Shown piece by piece: positions 49,834-58,310 of a stretch of 64,000 nucleotides of DNA. The position numbers were made by a program, and so were the translations under genes. The first letter of the stretch is position 1, and each line of letters begins with the position of its first letter. Source of the DNA: Actinacidiphila yeochonensis CN732 (lineage in GTDB: Bacteria; Actinomycetota; Actinomycetes; Streptomycetales; Streptomycetaceae); the NCBI RefSeq assembly GCF_000745345.1, contig NZ_JQNR01000004.1, positions 682,001 to 746,000 of the forward strand. Direction: 5' to 3'. Below the pieces are notes generated by a model that had not been told where the DNA came from, made no database searches, and saw nothing but the letters and a program-made list of their open reading frames with translations.

Positions 49834-51869
49834 CAGCTGGTGACCTCTCGGGCGTCAGTGGACAGCATGAGGGAGTGGGTGCCCGGCTTCAGCTGGAGCG
49901 TCTGCTGGTGCAGCGCCCCGTTGGTGTCCCGCCACTGGATCTGGGCGCTGACCGGACCCATGTAGGACCCGAGGCCGAAGTGCACGCCGAAGCTGCGGTA
50001 GCCGCCGTGGCCGCCGCCGCCGTCCAGCTGGGAGACCTGGGTGCCGGACGGGGTGGTGATCCGGACGGTCGCGTCGTAGGCGGGCGAGCCGAGGTTGCAC
50101 AGCCCGGAGCGGACCGGGTCCGTGCTCGTGCCCATGCCGGAGTCCATGCCGGGTTCCGAGGCCGCCTGGCCGGAGTCGATCGGCCGGTACAGGTTCAGGT
50201 CCAGGTAGTCGCCGCGGTCTGCGGCGGTGTTGGCGTAGAAGGCCGGCGGGCCCCACTGGCGGGCCACCGCGAAGTCCAGCGCGCCGGTCCCCGTGGTGTC
50301 ACCGGTGGCGATGGCGCGGGTCGGGGTCTTCACCGCCAGGCCCACCTTGGAGCTGATGTTGGCGTACTTGCCGTTGGTGCCGGAGCCGGTCCGGGCGTAG
50401 AAGGCGAGCGCGTCGTCACCGGAGACGTCGTCACCGGGCTGCACCTTGGGCCACATCTTCGGGTTGCCGAGCAGGTCGTCGTTGGTCATGGCCATCTCCT
50501 GCAGCCAGTTCCAGCGGTCGGTGGTGCCCTTCACGAACCCGTCGGCCTGGATGATGTCCAGGTTGCCGTCGTTGAGGAAGTCGCCGGTCTTGACGTCCCA
50601 GGACCAACCGGTCCAGGCCACACCCTCGGCCTGCGCCTTCTGGGTGAAGGGGGCGACGCCGTCCGCCAGGTCCTTCTTCATCTCGGCGCCGCTCTTCGTC
50701 TGGTTCATCCAGGCGAAGTTGCTCTCCTCCAGGCCCCAGGCCGCGTCGATGTTGCTGACCATCATGTCGAAGCTGCCGTTGTGGTCGAGGTCGGCGAAGT
50801 CGACGCCCATGCCCTTGAAGGAGTCCTTGCCGAGGACGAAGGACTTCGGCGTGGTCGGCGTGCGCTTGCCGGTCGCCTCGGAGAACCTGATCTTGCCCGG
50901 CGTCGAGGTGTTGTACAGCAGGTGGTCGTGGCCGAAGTCGTTGGCGATGTACAGGTCGGGCAGGCCGCCGCCGGTGAGGTCGCCGCCGGCGATGGCGAGC
51001 GTCCACCCGGACGACGCCGCGTACGGGATGGCCTTCTCCTCCTCGGCGAACGACGCCGTCGGACGGCTGCCCGTGGTGGCGCCGGTCCAGCGCAGCACGT
51101 GGTCGCCGCCGGCGTTCTTGGCGGAGGAGAGGGTGTTGTTCATCACCACGTTGTCGATGCCGTTGGGATCGAGCACGTCGGAGTCGGGGAAGTAGTTCCC
51201 GATGACGATGGACGGGTGGCCGCTGCCGTCGAGGTCGCCCACGTACGCGGCGTCGGTGTTCCACCGCGGGCCGTGGTACTTGCCGTCCACGGTCTGCGAC
51301 GGCACCACCTCGACCGGCTGGTACGAGGCGTTCGCCACGGTGGTCGCGGAGGACTTGGCCAGGAACAGCACCGGGGTGCGGCCCCAGTAGGTCACCAGGA
51401 AGTCGTTGCGGCCGTCCCCGTTGAAGTCCCCGGGCGTGCAGCCGGTCGGCGCCATGGTGTCGTCGACCGGGAGCGGCGCGGCGTTGAGGACGAACGGGGT
51501 GAACCTGTCACGTGCGCGGGCGGTGGGGGTGTACGTCACCACCACGTCGTTGGTGCGGGTGTCCACGATGCACATGCCGTCCGCCAGGCCGTGCCCGGTG
51601 ACGTCGTTGATGGCGATTCCGGCGCCCACCGACGAGATCCACGAACGGATCTGCTCGTAAGCGGGATTCACGGTCCGCACGGTGTTCATGTGCTGGTTGT
51701 CGTACCCGGGCGGCATGGCGATGGGCATCTCTTTGAACCCGTACCGGGCGGCCGTCTTGCTGCCGTCCGGCGCGGCGACCGAGATCCTCACCGCGGAGAA
51801 TAGGATGACCAGCACCACCATCGTCACCGCTGCGGGAACCGAGCGGCGAAGTCGCTCACCTACCGACAC
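49833..51869 (-). CDS. unbV: Enediyne cassette protein UnbV (E4-type), ASPIC/FG-GAP protein
   Basis: 678 residues. A signal-anchor helix near the start (about 10-27, PAAVTMVVLVILFSAVRI) exports a large domain with FG-GAP/VCBS-like calcium-binding units (GDFNGDGRND, GDLDGSGHPSIVIGNYF, GGDLTGGGLPDLYIANDFGH, ADLDHNGSFDMMVSNIDAAW, GDFLNDGNLDIIQADGF, GDTTGTGALDFAVA), i.e. a beta-propeller, ended by the ASPIC/UnbV domain (about 570-678: YDATVRITTPSGTQVSQLDG, SFGVHFGLG, IQWRDTNGA). It is a cassette member of unknown job, outside the membrane. The GTG at 51869 is chosen for GGAGAG about 10 nt upstream and because the hydrophobic anchor then lies at the N-terminus; the frame is open further to 52055 without coding character. 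First gene of the PksE operon. Confidence 0.92.
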   Translation of the reverse strand: MSVGERLRRSVPAAVTMVVLVILFSAVRISVAAPDGSKTAARYGFKEMPIAMPPGYDNQHMNTVRTVNPAYEQIRSWISSVGAGIAINDVTGHGLADGMCIVDTRTNDVVVTYTPTARARDRFTPFVLNAAPLPVDDTMAPTGCTPGDFNGDGRNDFLVTYWGRTPVLFLAKSSATTVANASYQPVEVVPSQTVDGKYHGPRWNTDAAYVGDLDGSGHPSIVIGNYFPDSDVLDPNGIDNVVMNNTLSSAKNAGGDHVLRWTGATTGSRPTASFAEEEKAIPYAASSGWTLAIAGGDLTGGGLPDLYIANDFGHDHLLYNTSTPGKIRFSEATGKRTPTTPKSFVLGKDSFKGMGVDFADLDHNGSFDMMVSNIDAAWGLEESNFAWMNQTKSGAEMKKDLADGVAPFTQKAQAEGVAWTGWSWDVKTGDFLNDGNLDIIQADGFVKGTTDRWNWLQEMAMTNDDLLGNPKMWPKVQPGDDVSGDDALAFYARTGSGTNGKYANISSKVGLAVKTPTRAIATGDTTGTGALDFAVARQWGPPAFYANTAADRGDYLDLNLYRPIDSGQAASEPGMDSGMGTSTDPVRSGLCNLGSPAYDATVRITTPSGTQVSQLDGGGGHGGYRSFGVHFGLGSYMGPVSAQIQWRDTNGALHQQTLQLKPGTHSLMLSTDAREVTS

Positions 51870-52117
51870 TGCGCTCTCCAGTCTCCGAAGTTGCTGCGAA
51901 GTGAGTCCGAACCTTTCCGAGGATGTATTCCGCGCGCCGTTTCGGCACCTCTCGTATTGCCGTTCCCCTACACGGATTCGGCGGCGGAGAAATGCGCAAG
52001 GAAAAAGGTGCTGAATGCCGCGCGGTGTTCGGATGATGGCGCTCCGGTGCCACACACGGATTCACGGATTCCCGGGAAGGCGGCGCACGCCCACCGGGAG
52101 GCGAAGAGGAGGAACCG
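51870..52117. promoter_or_regulatory. Bidirectional promoter region of the two enediyne operons
   Basis: 248 nt between the divergent UnbV and DUF5987 genes, so both major operons must start here. The base composition is less G/C-rich at 51900-52010 (GTATTCCGCGC, CGTATTGCCG). No convincing -35/-10 pair or palindrome was found. Confidence 0.6.
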
Positions 52118-52714
52118 TTGCATCCGGAAACAGCGCAGACACGGGAGGCCGCCGAAGGACCGGCGGCACAGGACGACCGGACGATGACGCTGGAGGCGTA
52201 CGCGGACACCATCATCCCCGGCGCGAAGCGGTGGCCGCAGGACCGCGCCGTCGCCGGGCTCTCGCACGACGGCGGGGCCGTGGAGGCCGGCGCGGTCACC
52301 CTGCTGGAGGGCCCCGAGGGCGGGCTCGCCCCCGCGCTCGACGACCTCGCCACCGCCCTCAACGGCCACGCCGTCCGCCACCGCGACGCGCACGGCCTGC
52401 CCGAGGACCCGTCGGTGCCCGCCTTCGTGGCGCTGGAGGCCGACGAACGCATCGCCCTCGTACGTGAGTTGACGGCGCTGGGCCACCCCGAGCAGGCCCT
52501 CTGGGTGGGTCTGGCCATCTTCTCCACGATGGCCTTCGACAGCGCCCCCCACCTGCACACGGCCGACGCGGTCAGGGACGGCCACGTGGGCCTGAAGACC
52601 CTGGGCTTCGCCCAACCCGACGCCGACGGCCTGTGGCGCTTCGCCGACCACTCCTACCGCAGGGAGCTGGCACCCTCCCACCCCGACACCAACTCCACCG
52701 GGAGCCTTGCGTGA
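52118..52714 (+). CDS. DUF5987-family protein
   Basis: 198 residues, beginning at TTG 52118 with a strong GGAGGAACCG site. The sequence (TMTLEAYADTIIPGAKRWPQ, DRAVAGLSHDGGAVEAGAVT, PEQALWVGLAIFSTMAFDSA) resembles the small helical proteins encoded directly before GMC oxidoreductases in actinobacteria, named DUF5987 and akin to gluconate 2-dehydrogenase subunit 3. In that family the small subunit helps the FAD subunit fold or export. Its stop overlaps the GMC start (GTGA), so a one-to-one complex is likely. No twin-arginine signal is visible in either protein, which suggests a cytoplasmic complex. Confidence 0.75.
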   Translation: MHPETAQTREAAEGPAAQDDRTMTLEAYADTIIPGAKRWPQDRAVAGLSHDGGAVEAGAVTLLEGPEGGLAPALDDLATALNGHAVRHRDAHGLPEDPSVPAFVALEADERIALVRELTALGHPEQALWVGLAIFSTMAFDSAPHLHTADAVRDGHVGLKTLGFAQPDADGLWRFADHSYRRELAPSHPDTNSTGSLA

Positions 52715-54366
52715 GCGCGACCGAGAGCACGGACGTCCTTGTCGTCGGCAGCGGCTTCGGCGGCTCCATCACCGCATACCACCTGGCCGCCGGCGGCGCG
52801 AAGGTCGTCGTCCTGGAGCGCGGGCCCTGGCTCGCCGGCGAGGAGTTCGAGCACGACTTCAAGTTCGGCTCCTCCTCCTCGCGGATCTTCGACTTCGTCA
52901 TCGGCGACGGCATGGGCGTGCTCGGCGGCAACTGCGTCGGCGGCGGCAGCGTCGTCTACTTCGCCGCGCTGCCCCGTGCGCCCCGCTTCGTCTTCGAGCG
53001 CCACGGCAGCATCGGCCGCCGGATGTGGCCGGCCGCGGTCGACCGGGACGCGCTCGACCCCTGGTACGACCGGGTCGCCGAGTCGCTTCCGGTGACCCGC
53101 ACCGACTGGAACGACGCCACCTACGCCGGCGGCCTGTTCGGCGCGGCGTGCGCCCGGGCCGGCCACACCGCCAACCCGGTGCCCGCCGCCATCGACCAGT
53201 CCCTGTGCGTCAACTGCAACTGGATGATGGCCGGGTGCCGCTTCGACGCGAAGCGCTCACTGCTGCTCAACTACCTTCCGGCGGCGCTCTCGCACGGCGC
53301 CGAGATCCGCCCGCTGCACGAGGTGCAGCGGATCTCCCGCCTCGACGACGGCTCCTACCGCGTGCACTACCGCACCGTCGACGACACCGACTACCGCGTC
53401 CTGGGCGACGAGGGCGTCATCGACGCCAAGATCGTCGTGCTGGCCGCCGGCGCCGGCGCCACCCCGGTCATCCTCCAGCGCTCCGAAGCCGAACTCGGCA
53501 CCATGCCGCACGCGGTGGGCCGCTACTTCTCCGGCAACGGCGAACGCCTCAACACCGCCGTGCTGAACGAGGACAAGGTGGCCGAACTGCTCGGCCTGAG
53601 CCGCCCGGACGGCTCCGCCTACCGCGCCATGCAGATCGGCAAGGGCCCCACCGTGGCCACCTGGGACCGGCTGGACGGCTCACTGCCGGAGTACGAGCGC
53701 TTCTCCCTGGAGCAGCTCTACTTCCCGCCGGGGCTGGGCACCATCCTGGCCCAGGTCAAGAACCCGACCGGGCCGTCGTGGTTCGGCGTGGAGAAGAAGG
53801 AGATGCTGCGCCGCTGGCAGTCCTGGCTGACCATGTTCACCATGTCCGAGGACGACAACGAGGGCGTCTTCGGGCCGCCGCCGCCCACCGGCAACTCGGT
53901 CCGGCTGTCGCAGCAGCTGCTCGGGTTCGGCAACCTCAGCTACCGGCCCACCCCCAACACCCAGCGCGGCTGGGAGCTCTCGGACGCCGCCGCCCGCGAG
54001 ATCTTCGAGCGCGACGGCCTGGCCGAGGTCACCCCGTGGACCAACGACCTGGTCGGCGCCTACACCGTCCACCCGCTCGCCTCCTGCCGGATCGGTGACG
54101 ACCCGGACACCTCGGCCCTCGACGACCGGCACGAACTGCGCGGCCACGCCGGCATCTTCGTCACCGACGGCTCCGCCGTCCCGGGCGCGCTGACCGTCAA
54201 CCCCGCCTTCACCATCGCCGCGCTCGCCGAACGGGCGATCCCCGGCATCGTCAAGGCCGCCCGGGAGCGCGGTGTCGACGTCCGCTACGGCGCCCCCACC
54301 CCGGAGGGCGAGACCAGCACCCGGCGCGCCACCATGGCTCGGGCCGCCGCGCTGACGGAGCGCTGA
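52711..54366 (+). CDS. GMC-family FAD oxidoreductase (cholesterol oxidase-like)
   Basis: 551 residues. The FAD dinucleotide loop is at the start (TDVLVVGSGFGGSITAYHLA), the GMC-type segment is MGVLGGNCVGGGSVVYFAAL, a ferredoxin-like LCVNCNWMMAGCRFDAKRS loop follows near residue 170, and the C-terminus has VHPLASCRIG with the likely catalytic His and the FAD-binding end (GIFVTDGSAVPGALTVNPAF). Members oxidise alcohols or saturated carbons. The Cys-rich LCVNCNWMMAGC loop is typical of the cholesterol oxidase/gluconate dehydrogenase side of the family. GTG 52711 overlaps the DUF5987 stop. Placed in the PksE locus, it should oxidise the released polyene or a later intermediate; substrate unknown. 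Confidence 0.87.
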   Translation: MSATESTDVLVVGSGFGGSITAYHLAAGGAKVVVLERGPWLAGEEFEHDFKFGSSSSRIFDFVIGDGMGVLGGNCVGGGSVVYFAALPRAPRFVFERHGSIGRRMWPAAVDRDALDPWYDRVAESLPVTRTDWNDATYAGGLFGAACARAGHTANPVPAAIDQSLCVNCNWMMAGCRFDAKRSLLLNYLPAALSHGAEIRPLHEVQRISRLDDGSYRVHYRTVDDTDYRVLGDEGVIDAKIVVLAAGAGATPVILQRSEAELGTMPHAVGRYFSGNGERLNTAVLNEDKVAELLGLSRPDGSAYRAMQIGKGPTVATWDRLDGSLPEYERFSLEQLYFPPGLGTILAQVKNPTGPSWFGVEKKEMLRRWQSWLTMFTMSEDDNEGVFGPPPPTGNSVRLSQQLLGFGNLSYRPTPNTQRGWELSDAAAREIFERDGLAEVTPWTNDLVGAYTVHPLASCRIGDDPDTSALDDRHELRGHAGIFVTDGSAVPGALTVNPAFTIAALAERAIPGIVKAARERGVDVRYGAPTPEGETSTRRATMARAAALTER

Positions 54367-54369
54367 CCG

Positions 54370-55443
54370 GTGGCGGCGCACCCGCTGCGCGCCGCGCTGC
54401 GCGGGTCCTCGCTCGGGCAGATCCTGCACCTCACCCCGGTCCGCCCGCAGGACGCCACCGGGCAGGTCGCGCAGGTGTACCGCGCCATGGAGCGGGAGTT
54501 CGGCGTCGTCGCACCCCCGGTCGCGCTGCACTCCCCGGTCGCGCCGCTGATGGCGGCGAGCTGGCTGGTACTGCGTGAGGCGCTGCTGATCCCGGGCACC
54601 GCGGGCCGTACGGTCAAGGAGACCGTCGCCACGGCGGTGTCCCGGACCAACACCTGCCCGTACTGCGTCACCGTCCACGGCGCGATGCTCCGTGCGCTGC
54701 AGGCCGCCCCCGCGGCGACCGGCGCGCTCGAAGCCTGGGCGGACTGGACCCGGTCCGCCCAGGACGTGGCCGCGGAGGGCGGGCTGGACGGCCAGGACGG
54801 GGCCGGGTGGCCGGTCCCGGCCGGGCAGGCCGGCGAACTCATCGCGGTGGTGGTGCTGTTCCACTACCTCAACCGCGTCGTCAACGTGTTCCTCGGGGAG
54901 GCCCCGATGCCGCCCGGAGCCCCCTCGGGGGCGCTCGCGGTGGTCGGGCCGGTCCTCGCGCGGATCATCCGCTCGGGGGCCCGCCGGACGGGCGGCCCCG
55001 GGGAGTACCTGGAGCTGCTGCCGGCGGCGGAGCTGCCGGGCGACCTCGCCTGGGCGGACACCCCGGCCCTGGCCGGGGCGTTCGCCCGCGCCGCGGCGGC
55101 GATGGAGGAGGCGGGCATGCGGTGGGTGCCGGACCGCGTACGCGCGCTCGTGACGCGGCGGCTGGCCGCCTGGGACGGCTCCGGCCCCGGCCTCAGCCGG
55201 AGTTGGGTCGCCGAGGCGACGGCCGGACTGCCCGAGGAGGAGCGCGCGGCGGGCCGGCTGGCCCTGCTCACCGCACTCGCCTCCTACCAGGTGGACGCCA
55301 CCACCCTCGCCGACGTCCGGGCGGATCACCCCGGCGACGAGGCCGTCCTCGGGGTGGCCTCCTGGGCCGCCATGGCGGCGGCCCGCCGGGTGGGCCGGGC
55401 GATGGCGGACCGCGAGGCCACCCGCACGCCACCGGTCGGCTGA
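54370..55443 (+). CDS. AhpD-like / carboxymuconolactone decarboxylase-fold protein
   Basis: 357 residues. The N-terminal half holds the AhpD motif E-x11-C-x2-C-x3-H in VKETVATAVSRTNTCPYCVT (Glu84, Cys96, Cys99, His103), the proton-relay and thiol pair of alkylhydroperoxidase D. The C-terminal half (about 190-350) is a second helical domain with no motif recognised. It could reduce peroxides or act as a thiol-dependent redox partner, plausible in a pathway making reactive polyunsaturated products. The GTG at 54370 follows the GMC stop by 3 nt, so the three plus-strand genes form one operon. It ends before a hydrolase remnant and a long hairpin. Confidence 0.78.
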   Translation: MAAHPLRAALRGSSLGQILHLTPVRPQDATGQVAQVYRAMEREFGVVAPPVALHSPVAPLMAASWLVLREALLIPGTAGRTVKETVATAVSRTNTCPYCVTVHGAMLRALQAAPAATGALEAWADWTRSAQDVAAEGGLDGQDGAGWPVPAGQAGELIAVVVLFHYLNRVVNVFLGEAPMPPGAPSGALAVVGPVLARIIRSGARRTGGPGEYLELLPAAELPGDLAWADTPALAGAFARAAAAMEEAGMRWVPDRVRALVTRRLAAWDGSGPGLSRSWVAEATAGLPEEERAAGRLALLTALASYQVDATTLADVRADHPGDEAVLGVASWAAMAAARRVGRAMADREATRTPPVG

Positions 55444-55663
55444 CCCCGATCCCCGCCCGACGCGCCCGGCCCGGCTCCCCCGGGCCGGGCGCGCTCGTAC
55501 GCCGACCCGCGTACCGGGGCGCACCGGTCCGGCGCGCGGCGGGACGGGTGGCGGGCGGTGCGAGGGGTGGTGGGACGGGCGGTGCGACGGGTGGCGCGAC
55601 GGACGGCGCTTCCGCCGGGAACACGGTCACCCAGTAACTCCCCTGCGGCCAACGCACGGTTGA

Positions 55664-55840
55664 GGCCGCCGATCTCCGGCCCGGTCCGGCATCATCCCCG
55701 AGCGGGAAGCAGCCGAGCTGCTTCGGCAGCGGCCCACCGCGACGGTCCTGAGCGTCCCCGGCACCGGCCACGACCTGTGCCTGGGGCGGCCCGAAGCCCC
55801 GCACACCGCGCTCTCCGGCTTCCTCGACCGGCTCGCGTGA
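55664..55840 (+). pseudogene. Remnant of an alpha/beta hydrolase (C-terminal end only)
   Basis: An open frame between an in-frame TGA at 55661 and a TGA at 55838-55840, with no start codon or ribosome binding site. Its 58 residues include SGIIPEREAAELLRQRPTAT, VLSVPGTGHDLCLGRPEAPH and TALSGFLDRLA. These match the end of an alpha/beta hydrolase: the last strand, the catalytic His loop (PGTGHD) and the final helix. No N-terminal part is found upstream, so it seems to be what is left of a deleted gene. Confidence 0.65.
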
Positions 55841-55844
55841 GCAC

Positions 55845-55891
55845 ACACGGGTGGTGCCGGACACGTCGACCGTGTCCGGCACCACCCGTGT
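55845..55891. terminator. Bidirectional terminator, 20-bp perfect stem
   Basis: ACACGGGTGGTGCCGGACAC (55845-55864) and its exact complement (55872-55891) around the 7-nt loop GTCGACC. Placed between the convergent AhpD-like operon and the P450 operon, it probably ends both. Confidence 0.8.
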
Positions 55892-55956
55892 CACGCGCCG
55901 GGCCGCTGCTCCGGCGGCGGCCCCCTGAACCGCCGCCGGTGCTCCGGCCCGGCGGC

Positions 55957-57327
55957 TCAGCCGGCCTCGCGGACCGTCATCGGCAGGCCGCCGCGCACCC
56001 GCAGCGTCAGCATCGGCTCGGCGCGCACCCGGTAGCCCGGCACGGTCTCCAGCCGCAGCTCCCGGGCCACCGTCGCCAGCACCACCACCGCCTCCATGAG
56101 GCCGAGGCTGGAGCCGACGCAGTAGCGCGGCCCGGCGCCGAACGGGATGTAGCTGTACCGCTCGCGGCCCGTGGAGCGGCCCGGGGCGAACCGCTCGGGG
56201 TCGAAGCGCTCGGGCTCCTTCCAGTAGTCCGGGTGCCGGTGCAGCAGGTAGGGGCTGACGACGACGTCGGCGCCGGCGGGCACCCCGTAGCCGCCGATCA
56301 CGTCCGGCTCCTGGGCGACCCGGGGGAGCAGCCAGACCGGCGGGTTCAGCCGCATGGTCTCCTCGACCACCATCGAGGTGTACGTCAGCCGGTGCAGGTC
56401 CTCGTACCTGGGCTGGTCGCCGAGGACGGCGACCGCCTCCTCGTGCATCCGGTGCCACACGTCCGGGTGGCGGTCCAGCAGCTCGAAGGCCCAGGTGAGC
56501 GTGGAGGCGGTGGTCTCGTGGCCGGCCAGCAGCAGGGTGACCAGCTCGTCGCGCATCCGCCGGCTGCCGGCCACGGGGTCGGGCTGCTGGGCGTTGGCGT
56601 CGACCAGCCGGGAGACGACGTCGTCCCGCGCACCGCCGGGGCGGGCGACGCGGTCGGCGGCGAGCTGGTCCACCACCCGGGTGAGGTCGCGCTGGGCCCG
56701 GCGGAAGCGGATCTGACCGGGCAGCGGCAGCCACATGGGGACGGCGCTCAGCGACATCATCTCGAACATCGCCTGGTCCTGGACGGCCGCGAACGACTCC
56801 CCGATCGACTCGAAGGCGCTGAGGTCCGCGTCCAGCAGGGTGCGGCCGAGGACGCCCAGGGTCAGCGCGGTCAGCTGCTCGCTGACGTTGACCGGCCCGT
56901 TCGCGCCCGCCGCCCGCAGCGTCGCCACGAACGCGGTGGCCTCGGCGGCGATGGTCTCGAACTGCTTGGCGATCCGCTTGGGTTGGAAGACCGGCTGGAT
57001 CGTCCGGCGCTGCCGCCGCCACGTCTCGCCCTCGCTGGTGAGCAGGCCGTCGCCCATGACCCGTCGGGCGTGCACCTGGCCGATGCCCTTGTGGTAGGCG
57101 GCGGCGTTGTCGGCGAGCACGTGCTTGGCGTGCTCGGGGTGGTTGAACAGGTACAGGGTCTTCGGCCCCAGCGGCACCCGGACGGCGTCCCCGTACTCGG
57201 CCGAGGCCCGGGCGAGGACCGAGAGCCGGTTCCGCATCATCCGCACCAGCAGCACCGGCGCGGCGCCCCGGCCGGGTCCGGGAACCCGCCGGGCCGCTCC
57301 CGGCGCGGCGGTGGTGGCCGCGCTCAC
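55957..57327 (-). CDS. Cytochrome P450 of the enediyne-type locus
   Basis: 456 residues. I-helix AGHETT (268-273), ExxR in EETMRLNPPVWLLPR (E323-R326), PERFDPERFAPG, and heme loop FGAGPRYCVGSSLGLMEA with Cys403. The sequence is of the fatty-acid/terpene-hydroxylase side (CYP102/110-like style) with a short N-terminus and no membrane anchor, so it is soluble. The GTG at 57327 overlaps the stop of the upstream DUF1702 gene (GTGA), making it the third gene of a tight operon. Characterised enediyne clusters usually carry one P450 (E7 type) acting on the core; the same is inferred here. Redox partners are not nearby. Confidence 0.9.
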   Translation of the reverse strand: MSAATTAAPGAARRVPGPGRGAAPVLLVRMMRNRLSVLARASAEYGDAVRVPLGPKTLYLFNHPEHAKHVLADNAAAYHKGIGQVHARRVMGDGLLTSEGETWRRQRRTIQPVFQPKRIAKQFETIAAEATAFVATLRAAGANGPVNVSEQLTALTLGVLGRTLLDADLSAFESIGESFAAVQDQAMFEMMSLSAVPMWLPLPGQIRFRRAQRDLTRVVDQLAADRVARPGGARDDVVSRLVDANAQQPDPVAGSRRMRDELVTLLLAGHETTASTLTWAFELLDRHPDVWHRMHEEAVAVLGDQPRYEDLHRLTYTSMVVEETMRLNPPVWLLPRVAQEPDVIGGYGVPAGADVVVSPYLLHRHPDYWKEPERFDPERFAPGRSTGRERYSYIPFGAGPRYCVGSSLGLMEAVVVLATVARELRLETVPGYRVRAEPMLTLRVRGGLPMTVREAG

Positions 57328-58310
57328 GACAGGGTGTCCGGTGTGACGGGGAACTCGGCCGCGATCCGCCGCCGCCACGTCTCGTACGCCGGCTCCCGCC
57401 CGTCGCCCGCCACGTCCGGCCGGGTGCGGCGGCTCAGCTCGGCGACGGCCTCCGGGGTGGTGCCCAGCAGCACCTCCGTGGCCAGCCGGTTGTGCGGGAC
57501 GAGCAGGCCGGCCTCCTCGCGGGCCGTCGCGGCGAACACCGCGCCCTGGGCCAGGTCCGAGCGGTACTCGCCGCTGCGTACCAGCAGTGCCTTCAACTCG
57601 TCCGCGTCCGCGCCGCCCGCGTAGGTGGCTGCCAGGCCCACCCCGCTGTACAGGTCGGACCGCCGGGAGGCCGGGAACGCGTCCACCAGGTCGGCGGCGC
57701 GCTCGGGATCGGTGCCCGCGACGAACCACAGGGCCCGTCCGATGCCCTGGTCGATGGCGCGCTGGGCGTACCAGAGCGGGCCGTCGGCCGGCCACGGGAA
57801 CTCCGGCTCCTGGAACTGCCGGTGCACGTACTGCTCGGTGCGGAAGTACGCCTGGTGGAAGCCGTAGCCGTCCAGCACCAGCCAGCGCAGCAGCGGGTCG
57901 GGCGCGTACAGGGTCCGCCAGCGGAACCGCGGCAGCCGGGCCATCGCCCACCCCACCCCGACATAGGCCATGTACGAGTGGTGGCGGGCCGGACCGTCCA
58001 CGAACGCCGCGGTGTGGCCGCGGCCGCCCAGCGGCAGCCCGTCACGCACCGCGAAGCCCATGGCCGCGCCCTCGTAGGCGAAGCCGCGGAACCGCTCGGG
58101 GATCTGCTCCAGCCGCTCGCGCGCCTCCTCCGACGACCCCGCCTCGGCGGCGTGGCCGTAGCCGGTCAGGAACATGGCGCCGACGGTCTCCAGCATCTCC
58201 CGGCTCTCCGGCGTCTTCTCGTGGAAGCCGCGGACCGACAGCAGCGTGTTCGAGATGCCGGGGGTCAGGACCCGGCGCCGCAGCGCCGGCCAGGCACGGG
58301 TTGCGCTCAT
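57324..58310 (-). CDS. unbL: DUF1702 (UnbL/E3-type) enediyne cassette protein, first copy
   Basis: 328 residues, the family length. Family landmarks are RGFAYEGAAMGFAVRDGLPL, HSYMAYVGVGWAMARLPRFR, LLRWLVLDGYGFHQAYFRTE, AIDQGIGRALWFVAGTDPER, and YSGVGLAATYAGGADADELK. DUF1702 proteins occur almost only with enediyne-type synthases and include UnbL of the five-gene cassette; the reaction is unknown. ATG 58310 overlaps the stop of the second copy (ATGA), and its own stop overlaps the P450 start. It is intact, unlike its neighbour. The tandem arrangement suggests the two copies work together or as a heteromer. Confidence 0.9.
   Translation of the reverse strand: MSATRAWPALRRRVLTPGISNTLLSVRGFHEKTPESREMLETVGAMFLTGYGHAAEAGSSEEARERLEQIPERFRGFAYEGAAMGFAVRDGLPLGGRGHTAAFVDGPARHHSYMAYVGVGWAMARLPRFRWRTLYAPDPLLRWLVLDGYGFHQAYFRTEQYVHRQFQEPEFPWPADGPLWYAQRAIDQGIGRALWFVAGTDPERAADLVDAFPASRRSDLYSGVGLAATYAGGADADELKALLVRSGEYRSDLAQGAVFAATAREEAGLLVPHNRLATEVLLGTTPEAVAELSRRTRPDVAGDGREPAYETWRRRIAAEFPVTPDTLS

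Larger units (their letters stand above)
55444..55956. other. Convergent intergenic gap with a gene remnant and a long hairpin
   Basis: Between the convergent AhpD-like and P450 genes. Contains a Gly/Arg-repeat stretch at 55535-55615 (GGTGGGACGGGCGGTGCGACG-like units), the C-terminal remnant of an alpha/beta hydrolase gene, and a 20-bp stem hairpin. No intact gene. Confidence 0.6.

Noticed and set aside
55558..57624. A 688-residue plus-strand frame over the P450 gene
   Set aside because: Shadow of the minus-strand P450, which has intact I-helix, ExxR and heme motifs.
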